Below are positions 25,215-32,407 of a stretch of 64,000 nt of DNA, piece after piece. The DNA is from Aphanothece sacrum FPU1 (lineage in GTDB: Bacteria; Cyanobacteriota; Cyanobacteriia; Cyanobacteriales; Microcystaceae). The notes under the pieces were generated by a model. It made no database searches. It saw only the letters and a list, made by a program, of their open reading frames with translations, and had not been told where the DNA came from. The stretch spans positions 62,001 to 126,000 of the forward strand of contig NZ_BDQK01000001.1 in the NCBI RefSeq assembly GCF_003864295.1. Direction: 5' to 3'. Both the position numbers and the translations under genes were made by a program. Every line of letters begins with the position of its first letter. Positions within the stretch are counted from its first letter, which is position 1.

Positions 25215-26234
25215 ATGGATAAATTATGTTCTAATAATACATCAATTCATAATTTATCCTTTAAAATGTGGACAAATCTTCATGCTAAACTTCATCAAAC
25301 TCTAAAAGATAGACATCTTTTACCCAAAGAAAAAAATCTATTAATTGCAGTATCTGGAGGACAAGATTCTCTTTGTTTACTTAAACTTTTAGTTGACTTA
25401 CAATCAAAATGGGGCTGGAAAATAGCCATCGCTCATTGTGATCATGGTTGGATTTCTGATATAGGAATGGCTGCTCATGTACAAGAATTGTCCGAAAATT
25501 GGGGTATTCCCTTTTATTTAAAAGTAGCTCCAATGATGAAGGAAACGGAAGCTGCTGCTAGAAAATGGCGATATCAAGTATTAATAGAAATTGCTCAAAA
25601 TAACGGATTTACTGAAGTTGTAACCGGCCATACTTTAAGCGATCGCGCTGAAACCTTACTCTATAATTTAATTAGAGGAGCAGGAACGGATGGATTAGGT
25701 GCTTTAACTTGGCAACGTTCTCTTACTTCTAATATTACCTTAGTTCGTCCTTTATTAACTGTTTCTCGTTGGGAAACTTGGGAATTTTGTCAACAGTTTC
25801 AACTACCTATTTGGGAAGATATTGTTAATGCTAATCTTGATTATGCACGTAACCGTATTCGTCAAGAATTATTACCTTACTTAAAAGATAATTTTAATCC
25901 TCAAATTGAAACGAATTTAGCTCAAACATCAGAAGTTTTAAAAGCCGAATCTGACTATTTAGAAGCAACCGCAAAAACAATTTTAGAAACCGCTATTCAT
26001 GCCGATAAAACTCAATTAAATCGGCTGATTTTACAGACTATTCCTTTAGCATTACAACGGCGAGTTATTCGTCAATTTTTGCACCAAATTACCATCAGAC
26101 AACTCAATTTTGAACAAATAGAAGCAGTAGTGAATTTAATTAATGCTCCCAGGCGATCGCGTACATCTTCTTTACCTGGAAATATGATAGCAGAAGTTCA
26201 AGAAGATTGGATTATCATGCAAAAATCAACTTGA
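25215..26234 (+). CDS. tilS: tRNA(Ile)-lysidine synthetase
   Basis: TilS converts C34 of the tRNA-Ile with CAU anticodon to lysidine so that it reads AUA; it is essential. The PP-loop SGGQDS lies at 47-52, followed by IAHCDHGW and VTGHTLSDRAETLLYNL, all diagnostic. The 339-residue length is like other cyanobacterial TilS proteins, which lack the long C-terminal domain. The ATG at 25215 gives a 17-residue lead; the ATG at 25266 (MWTNLHAKLHQTL) also matches the family start and may be the true one. Confidence 0.93.
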   Translation: MDKLCSNNTSIHNLSFKMWTNLHAKLHQTLKDRHLLPKEKNLLIAVSGGQDSLCLLKLLVDLQSKWGWKIAIAHCDHGWISDIGMAAHVQELSENWGIPFYLKVAPMMKETEAAARKWRYQVLIEIAQNNGFTEVVTGHTLSDRAETLLYNLIRGAGTDGLGALTWQRSLTSNITLVRPLLTVSRWETWEFCQQFQLPIWEDIVNANLDYARNRIRQELLPYLKDNFNPQIETNLAQTSEVLKAESDYLEATAKTILETAIHADKTQLNRLILQTIPLALQRRVIRQFLHQITIRQLNFEQIEAVVNLINAPRRSRTSSLPGNMIAEVQEDWIIMQKST

Positions 26235-26314
26235 TTTTGATAGCCAAATCTAAGAATTTAGGTTATCTTTGAATAGTATCAATAGAGTCAGCACTCATAC
26301 ACCAAGACTAACTA

Positions 26315-26340
26315 TAAGATCAATTCATGAATTGATCTTA
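26315..26340. promoter_or_regulatory. 26-base perfect palindrome upstream of the ABC exporter gene
   Basis: TAAGATCAATTCA joined to TGAATTGATCTTA. It ends 23 bases before the ATG at 26364. It could be an operator for a dimeric regulator overlapping the promoter, or a 5' leader hairpin. No T-run follows, so it is not a good terminator of tilS. Confidence 0.5.
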
Positions 26341-26363
26341 CTACCTATAACCTTGAATATCTG

Positions 26364-28157
26364 ATGTTAAACACTAAAAAAAATCATATTTCTAAATCTC
26401 CCTTACAACGTCTTTTTAAGTATGGAAAAGATTATCGTATTTTAATTTGGCAAGCTGTGATTTGTTCAATTTTAAATAAAATCTTTGATTTAGCACCTCC
26501 TGTATTAATTGGAGCCGCAGTAGATGTAGTTGTTAAACAACAAGATTCTCTCATAGCTCATCTTGGCATAAAAGATGTCTTTAGTCAACTTTTAATGCTA
26601 ACATTTCTCTCCATGATTTTATGGGGTTTAGAATCCTTATTTCAATATACTTATGAAAGATTATGGAGAAATTTAGCGCAAAATATCCAAAATAATTTAA
26701 GAATTGATGCTTATAGTCACCTGCAAGATTTAGAATTAGCTTATTTTGAAGAACGTAATACCGGAATGTTATTATCAATTTTAAATGATGATATTAATCA
26801 ATTAGAACGTTTTTTAGATGTTGGTGCTAACGAAATTTTACAAGTAATAACCACTGTTATTATTATTGGGGCAGCTTTCTTTATTTTAACACCAGGAACC
26901 GCATGGATGGCCATGTTACCCATTCCTTTTATTCTTTGGGGTTCAATCATTTTTCAGCAACTGTTAGCCCCTTTGTATACAGATGTTAGAGAAAAAGTCG
27001 GTTTATTAAATAGTCGTTTATCTAATAATTTAAGTGGTATTACAACCATTAAAAGTTTTACTACAGAAGCTTATGAAATTGAAAGATTAAAAGAAGATAG
27101 TGATGCTTATAGACGAAGTAATCAAAAAGCAATTGCTTTTAGTGCTGCTTTTATTCCTTTAATTCGTATTATCATTTTAGCGGGTTTTACAGCTATTTTA
27201 CTCTATGGAGGCATGGAGGTTGTTAACAATAAATTATCTGTCGGAACTTACAGTGTTTTAGTGTTTATGACTCAACGATTATTATGGCCTTTAACAAGAT
27301 TAGGACAAACATTAGATTTATATCAACGTTCTATGGCTTCTACTCATCGGGTGATGGATTTATTAGATACTCCGATGACCATTCATTCTGGTTATTTGTC
27401 TCTGCCAACTTTTGATATTCAAGGAGAAATAATTCTAAAAAATGTTAGCTTTTCTTATCAAGATAAATATCCAGTTATTAAGAATATTTCTTTAGAAATT
27501 TCTGCCGGAAATACAATAGGAATTGTCGGCTCAACAGGATCAGGGAAAAGTACCCTAGTTAAATTATTGTTACGATTTTATGAAATTAATGAAGGGATAA
27601 TTACCCTAGATGGTATCAATATTAAAGATATCTTTTTATGGGATTTGCGGGGAGCAATAGGATTAGTTAGTCAAGACGTATTTCTGTTTCACGGAACCGT
27701 CAAAGAAAATATTGCTTATGGTAATCCTGAAGCGAATTTTGAGTCAATTATTGGCGCAGCAAAAATAGCAGAAGCTCATGAATTTATTGAACAATTACCA
27801 CAAAAATATGATACAATAGTGGGAGAAAGAGGGCAAAAATTATCTGGAGGACAACGACAAAGAATTGCCATTGCTAGAGCAATTTTAAAAGATCCCCCTA
27901 TACTCATTTTAGACGAAGCTACCTCAGCCGTTGATAATGAAACTGAAGCCGCGATCGCTCGTTCTTTAGAGAAAATTACTCAACATAGAACGACTATTGC
28001 TATTGCACATCGTTTATCGACAATTCGACATGCAGATTGTATTTATGTGATGGAATATGGAAAAATAATTGAACAAGGAACCCATGAACAATTATTAGAA
28101 AAACAAGGAGTTTATGCGAATTTATGGCAAGTCCAAACAGGGGAAAAAATCAGTTAA
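26364..28157 (+). CDS. ABC exporter, fused membrane and ATPase domains
   Basis: The 597-residue half-transporter has a type IV exporter membrane domain (six helices between about 25 and 320) and an ATP-binding domain: Walker A GSTGSGKST (389-397), signature LSGGQRQ (493-499), Walker B ILILDEA (514-520) and the H-loop in IAIAHRLST. It should work as a dimer and export lipids, peptides or drugs in the MsbA/HlyB manner. The substrate is not indicated by neighbours. There is no N-terminal peptidase domain. A perfect 26-base palindrome just upstream may regulate it. Confidence 0.92.
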   Translation: MLNTKKNHISKSPLQRLFKYGKDYRILIWQAVICSILNKIFDLAPPVLIGAAVDVVVKQQDSLIAHLGIKDVFSQLLMLTFLSMILWGLESLFQYTYERLWRNLAQNIQNNLRIDAYSHLQDLELAYFEERNTGMLLSILNDDINQLERFLDVGANEILQVITTVIIIGAAFFILTPGTAWMAMLPIPFILWGSIIFQQLLAPLYTDVREKVGLLNSRLSNNLSGITTIKSFTTEAYEIERLKEDSDAYRRSNQKAIAFSAAFIPLIRIIILAGFTAILLYGGMEVVNNKLSVGTYSVLVFMTQRLLWPLTRLGQTLDLYQRSMASTHRVMDLLDTPMTIHSGYLSLPTFDIQGEIILKNVSFSYQDKYPVIKNISLEISAGNTIGIVGSTGSGKSTLVKLLLRFYEINEGIITLDGINIKDIFLWDLRGAIGLVSQDVFLFHGTVKENIAYGNPEANFESIIGAAKIAEAHEFIEQLPQKYDTIVGERGQKLSGGQRQRIAIARAILKDPPILILDEATSAVDNETEAAIARSLEKITQHRTTIAIAHRLSTIRHADCIYVMEYGKIIEQGTHEQLLEKQGVYANLWQVQTGEKIS

Positions 28158-28184
28158 GAAAAAGTGAAAATGACAGTTAAAGCA

Positions 28185-28242
28185 GTAGGTTGGGTTGAGG
28201 AACGAAACCCAACAAACCCGAATTATGATATACTAAATTAGC
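28185..28242 (+). repeat. short interspersed repeat (GTAGGTTGGGTTGA type), copy 2
   Basis: Matches 4561-4618 at 52 of 58 positions, same orientation. It directly abuts the family II element starting at 28246. Confidence 0.75.
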
Positions 28243-28245
28243 CAT

Positions 28246-28447
28246 GTAGGGGTCAACGGCTGTCATTAGTGTCAACTTAGTTCCAAATGCCAACAGGCTA
28301 AAGCCTGTGGCTATACAAACAAAGCCCGACGAGCGCGGACTTTTATTAATATTAGCCTGCTATGTTACGGCTTTGTACAGTTAACCCCACCCTTGGCAGG
28401 GTGTGGGTAAGATAATGGAACAGCTTACACCTATTGACCCCTGCTAC
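28246..28447 (+). repeat. family II element, copy 1
   Basis: It begins GTAGGGGTCAACGG, then GTGTCAACTTAG, ACAGGC-taaa-GCCTGT, an AGCCCG/CGGACT hairpin, TACAGTTAACCCCACCCTTGG and a decayed right end TTGACCCCTGCTAC. The inverse copy is at 32154-32388. The two copies face each other across 3.7 kb holding five genes. Confidence 0.7.
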
Positions 28448-28472
28448 TTAATTTCGAGTTCTATAATTAGAT

Positions 28473-29429
28473 TTAAGTTAATTTTAGTTTGACTAATTCT
28501 TGAACTTTTTTACCATCAGCTTTACCCTTAAGTTGCTGCATAGCAGACCCCATAACTTTCCCCATATCTTTAGGGGAAGTTGCACCTACTGAAGCAATAA
28601 TTTCATCGATAATTTGACTAATTTCATCATCAGAAAGTTGAGGAGGTAAATAGGTTTCAATAATGGCTAATTCTTGTGCTTCTTTATCTGCTAAATCATC
28701 TCTACCCCCTTTACGAAATTGTTCGATAGACTCTCGACGTTGTTTTGCTTGTTGTGTTAATATTTCTAATTCTTGTTCTGGTGTAAGAATTTCTTGTCCA
28801 CTAGGACGAACATCTACTTCTTTTTCAAGAACAAATTTTTTGATACTTCTAACAGTTTCTAAGCGAATTTTATCCTTAGCTTTCATCGCTAATTTAATAT
28901 CTTCAGTTAGTCTTTCTTTAAGTCTCATTTCTTCAGGATTTTTAACAATTTCTTCCAGTTCAACTTCTTCAATTTCAGGGGTTTCTTCTATATCTGAAGT
29001 TTCAGCAATAATTTTTTGAGGTTCAACTTCTTGGACTTCAGGAGTTTCTCCTATATCTGAAGTTTCTACAATTGGTTTTACTGTCTCTATTTTAGTCTGA
29101 GGTTGGACAGAAAATGCTATACTTGATACAGATGGCAATAAAAACAATTGCTTTTGTAAACTCAATTGTTGAATAATACCTTTATCCAGATAAGTTTTAC
29201 CTTTTTGTTGAGATAATTCAACAATATTCTCTCCCACTTTTTCTGCCATAATCTTCGCTTCAGTAATCGAAGTAAAAGATTCTTTAGCTAATCTCTTAAC
29301 CAAAATGTCCAACTCTTTATTACCCCGATAAGTAGAAGGATTAATTCCCTTATCAGATAGGACACCCTTAATGGTCTTTTTAAGAAATTTTATTAATTTA
29401 GTACCCGTCAAATCAATCTGTAGAGTCAT
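28473..29429 (-). CDS. YqeY-domain protein with a long N-terminal extension
   Basis: The last 150 residues (from Met168, MRLKERLTEDIKLAMKAKD) are a complete GatB/YqeY domain, with FRKGGRDDLADKEAQELA and LPPQLSDDEI. YqeY resembles the tRNA-binding tail of GatB and is usually a free 150-residue protein. Here it is preceded in frame by about 95 residues of helical domain (LTGTKLIKFLKKTIKGVL at the start) and an acidic linker with two similar units, ETSDIGETPEV and ETSDIEETPEI. The frame is continuous, so a real fusion is likely. An internal start at Met168 could also make the free domain. The role of the N-terminal domain is unknown. Confidence 0.85.
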   Translation of the reverse strand: MTLQIDLTGTKLIKFLKKTIKGVLSDKGINPSTYRGNKELDILVKRLAKESFTSITEAKIMAEKVGENIVELSQQKGKTYLDKGIIQQLSLQKQLFLLPSVSSIAFSVQPQTKIETVKPIVETSDIGETPEVQEVEPQKIIAETSDIEETPEIEEVELEEIVKNPEEMRLKERLTEDIKLAMKAKDKIRLETVRSIKKFVLEKEVDVRPSGQEILTPEQELEILTQQAKQRRESIEQFRKGGRDDLADKEAQELAIIETYLPPQLSDDEISQIIDEIIASVGATSPKDMGKVMGSAMQQLKGKADGKKVQELVKLKLT

Positions 29430-29525
29430 TATCTATATTTCCTCAATGGTAAATGATTAAAACAGTCTTCATTTTAAAACAGTTTGATAAAGTAAAGATT
29501 AAGAAACCTTGATTTTTGAAAAATT

Positions 29526-29999
29526 ATGATTCCTGCATGGTTGGTCATCGGTATTGTGGCAGTTTTGATTGGTTTTGTCCTAAATCGTTTATCCCCTAGA
29601 GATATTAGCTGGTTTAATCGTTTACGTCGTCCTAACTGGTTAACTTTTGAATGGGCCATTCCCTTTATTTGGATATTTATTTTTATTTGTGGGGCCTGGT
29701 CTGCTTATATTATCTGGATAACTCATCCAGGTACTAGCAAAACTTGGTGGTTAATGGCAGGTTATCTGTTATTAGAAGTGCTAATTATGGCTTATACTCC
29801 TGTTATGTGTAAACTCAGAAGTCTTAGAATCGGAACTATTATCGGGGCCACTGGATTTTTTTGGGGTTTAATTTTAGCTTGGTTTATCTGGCCCCTTTCT
29901 GGATGGGCCCTGACCTTATTATTGCCTTATTTATTATGGAGTCCTATTGGCACTTATGTAACTTGGAAAATGATTCCCCTTAATCCTTTTGAAGCTTAA
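29526..29999 (+). CDS. TspO/MBR family membrane protein
   Basis: The 157-residue protein has five predicted membrane helices and is rich in tryptophan, as is typical. The segment FNRLRRPNWLTFEWAIPFIW (about residues 30-49) is the TspO signature; TspO/MBR proteins bind tetrapyrroles and act in stress and pigment control. It is divergent from the YqeY gene with a 96-base gap. Cyanobacteria often hold more than one such gene; whether this one binds heme precursors is not shown. Confidence 0.85.
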   Translation: MIPAWLVIGIVAVLIGFVLNRLSPRDISWFNRLRRPNWLTFEWAIPFIWIFIFICGAWSAYIIWITHPGTSKTWWLMAGYLLLEVLIMAYTPVMCKLRSLRIGTIIGATGFFWGLILAWFIWPLSGWALTLLLPYLLWSPIGTYVTWKMIPLNPFEA

Positions 30000-30006
30000 A
30001 ATTTAT

Positions 30007-30198
30007 GGTTCTATCGGACAAACTATGCTAAATTAATAATTAATGACAGACTAAAGTCTGATCCTATAAAGACTAAGTCCGCGTAGGCGGACTTAGTCTT
30101 TATAGGTTGCGTAGGCAACCTTTGTTTGTATAGCTTAACTCTGAGCGAGTTAAGGTCTATCATTTGTAATAATTTACCATAACTTGTCCGGTAGAACC
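30007..30198 (+). mobile_element. family I element, complete copy with 8-bp target duplication
   Basis: This is a 192-base element. Its ends GGTTCTATCGGACAAACTATG and CATAACTTGTCCGGTAGAACC are inverted repeats. The flanks read AAATTTAT on both sides, a likely 8-bp target duplication. Inside are CAGACT-aa-AGTCTG, a perfect 20-bp stem with loop GTAG (30063-30106, core AGTCCGC/GCGGACT), AGGTTGC-gtag-GCAACCT and CTTAACTC/GAGTTAAG. It holds no gene. Confidence 0.85.
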
Positions 30199-30202
30199 AA
30201 AT

Positions 30203-30799
30203 TTATTTATTTTGGATAATTCTAAAAGTTAAATTAATCCTTTCTTTGACTATGGTTTTTGTTTTAGAGATTTGATGTTGCCAATAATGTTGGGTCGTTC
30301 CTTTCATTAGTAAAAAACTGCCGTGAGTTAAATCAATTTTGACTTTTTCGAGTTCTTTTTTATATTTATGTCTCAACATAAAACGACGAGTTTCTCCTAA
30401 ACTAACTGAAGCAATGATCGGATTTTTTCCCAGTTCTGGTTCATCATCACTATGCCAGGCCATACTATCTTGTCCATGACGATAACGATTAATTAAAACA
30501 CTATTAAATTCTATATTTGATAATTCCTCAATTCTCTTTTTGATATATAATAAAGGAGGAATCCAAGACTGAGAAATCATACTAATTCCTGAATAACTAT
30601 AATATTTATTCGGTTCTCCATACCAAGCAGTTAAGCGAGGCAAAGGAATCAATTTACCATACATTTTAATATGATCTTGCTGCCAATTAATTCGATTGGT
30701 TAAGTCAATCAATAACTTATCACTTTCTTCTAAACTAAAAAAATTAGGGTAAATTAATACCTCACCATCTATATTAATTAGGCTTTTAGATATTATCAT
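30203..30799 (-). CDS. alkB: AlkB-like 2-oxoglutarate/Fe(II) dioxygenase
   Basis: The 198-residue protein is an AlkB-family DNA/RNA demethylase, which removes 1-methyladenine and 3-methylcytosine by oxidation. The iron ligands are His116 and Asp118 (WHSDDEPELG) and His171 (TTQHYWQH). The 2-oxoglutarate arginines are Arg187 and Arg193 (KERINLTFRI). The lid region with LIPLPRLTAWYGE is the usual nucleotide-recognition part and the length fits the ALKBH2/3-like group. It stands alone. Confidence 0.92.
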   Translation of the reverse strand: MIISKSLINIDGEVLIYPNFFSLEESDKLLIDLTNRINWQQDHIKMYGKLIPLPRLTAWYGEPNKYYSYSGISMISQSWIPPLLYIKKRIEELSNIEFNSVLINRYRHGQDSMAWHSDDEPELGKNPIIASVSLGETRRFMLRHKYKKELEKVKIDLTHGSFLLMKGTTQHYWQHQISKTKTIVKERINLTFRIIQNK

Positions 30800-30920
30800 A
30801 CTAGAAAAATTGACAATATGTTAACTTTTGTTAAATTAGCTTGCATTATTCTCATAAATTATTACAATGTAAAGCAGTACCAAAAGTCAACCCAACTTTA
30901 AACCCGATCCTAATTTAAAG

Positions 30921-31358
30921 ATGACACAAGAGTTTATCCTATCTCCCCGCTATCGCCTTGATGATGAGTTACTTTGGTTAGAGGGGATTGATCCATCCCG
31001 TCGCTATTGGATCACTGTTAATGGTAACAAAAACTTACAAGTAGTTATTCCCGGACTGTGTGTGTCATCAGTTCAGGAATTAAAAAAAGCAATACAAATA
31101 TTTCGCTCTCTTAAACCCCAAGAAACCTTAAAAATTAAGCGAATCGCCGGTAATTCGATGATTTATTGCGTCAGTCCTAACTGTTATGCCATTCAAGGGA
31201 GAGTACAAGGGGCCTTGACTTGGCATCTATTTGACCAAGAAACCATAGAAAGTCTTTTGATGACTGGTCATCCCGATTGGATTCCTTCGCCAAAAGATTT
31301 AGAATTAGGGCGTAAAGTATTAGAAATGGCTTTCCAACAACCTGTTTATGCAGTTTAG
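30921..31358 (+). CDS. conserved hypothetical protein (145 aa)
   Basis: The family is not named to my knowledge, though the sequence looks well conserved among cyanobacteria. It is a soluble alpha-beta protein. Landmarks are DELLWLEGIDPSRRYWITV (about residues 15-33), a middle KIKRIAGNSMIYCVSPNCYA with two cysteines, and a C-terminal HPDWIPSPKDLELG. No motif for catalysis is evident. A promoter-like ATTATTACAATGT lies about 60 bases upstream. Confidence 0.6.
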   Translation: MTQEFILSPRYRLDDELLWLEGIDPSRRYWITVNGNKNLQVVIPGLCVSSVQELKKAIQIFRSLKPQETLKIKRIAGNSMIYCVSPNCYAIQGRVQGALTWHLFDQETIESLLMTGHPDWIPSPKDLELGRKVLEMAFQQPVYAV

Positions 31359-31461
31359 GTTGATATTATAGCAGCTATATCTGCAGCTATGCTGTGGAAC
31401 TGTCGCGCAAAGAATCAACGCAAAGAATGGCTGTTTAATACTTTTGATTCACCAACGCCTA

Positions 31462-32103
31462 CTAATTAAGATTCTCTTTCACCCAACTTTTAAACCCTTT
31501 TATTGCTTTACTTCTCCCCAGAATTTGACTTTGCTTAACTGTCTCATTAATTAATGAGATTATAGGAATACCTGGAAAATTAGGACTATTCAAAGACTCA
31601 ATATATTCACCGTCTTGTAACAAATTAATAGTCAAATTATCTTGAGAATATCGCCAAAGTTCAGGAACCCCTAAAAGTCGATAATTATCTAATTGAGTGC
31701 GAGAAGTAATATCAATTTCTATCGCCAAATCTGGGGGAGGATCTATAGATAAATCTAACCTATTTTTACCAATAACAGTCTCTTGATTTTTGATATAAAA
31801 ACAAGTATCAGGTTCCACTGCTTGATTCATTTGCTCATTTTTAAAAGTTGTTGAACCCAACGCTTCAAAATCAATATTCAGTTCTTCTAAAAGAAATTGA
31901 ACAAGATAGCTAATAATTGTCTTATCTTTCTCATGTTCTGGTAAAGGAACCATAATTTCTAACACTCCATAACTATAGGATAATCGGGAAGCACGACTTT
32001 CTCCTAATTCATCTAAAATAGTTTCAAACTGCCTCCAGCTAACATCTTTTAAGAGTAACTGTTGACCAGGAGAAACAATAATTTGGTTCAAAGTTAGTTG
32101 CAT
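31462..32103 (-). CDS. Uma2-family (DUF820) protein
   Basis: The 213-residue protein from the ATG at 32103 (MQLTLNQIIVSPGQQ) has the Uma2 nuclease-like core: VEPDTCFYIKNQ (about 102-113), PPDLAIEIDITSRTQLDN (about 130-147) and YRLLGVPELWRYSQD. A longer frame to 32145 adds 14 residues that do not resemble the family. It is most like the Uma2 protein at 19694, suggesting duplication. It lies between inverted family II repeats. Confidence 0.85.
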   Translation of the reverse strand: MQLTLNQIIVSPGQQLLLKDVSWRQFETILDELGESRASRLSYSYGVLEIMVPLPEHEKDKTIISYLVQFLLEELNIDFEALGSTTFKNEQMNQAVEPDTCFYIKNQETVIGKNRLDLSIDPPPDLAIEIDITSRTQLDNYRLLGVPELWRYSQDNLTINLLQDGEYIESLNSPNFPGIPIISLINETVKQSQILGRSKAIKGFKSWVKENLN

Positions 32104-32153
32104 AATTAGAATTACTTCAATAAGCTGTATTTCTGTATCAAGCAAACCCAGTT

Positions 32154-32388
32154 GTAGGGGTCAACGGCCGTCATTAGTGTCAACTTAAAATTAAACCCCA
32201 AGACACACAAGCTTTCCCATTATCCCACCCATACCCTGCCAAGGGTGGGGTTAACTGTACAAAGCCAGCCTATGCTGGCTAATTTTACACAAAGTCCGCG
32301 CTCGTCGGACTTCGTTGGTATAGCCACAGGGTTTAGCCTGTCGGCGTTTTGGACTAAGTTGAGACCAATGACTGCCGTTGACCCCTAC
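32154..32388 (-). mobile_element. family II element, copy 2, with inverted ends
   Basis: The ends GTAGGGGTCAACGGCCGTCATTAGTGTCAACTTA and the complement of AAGTTGAGACCAATGACTGCCGTTGACCCCTAC are about 34-base inverted repeats with a few mismatches. Internal hairpins include CCAGC-ctat-GCTGG and AGTCCG/CGGACT. It is the inverse of 28246-28447. No gene and no clear target duplication are visible. Confidence 0.75.
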
Positions 32389-32407
32389 CGTTGGGACGTG
32401 CTATATC

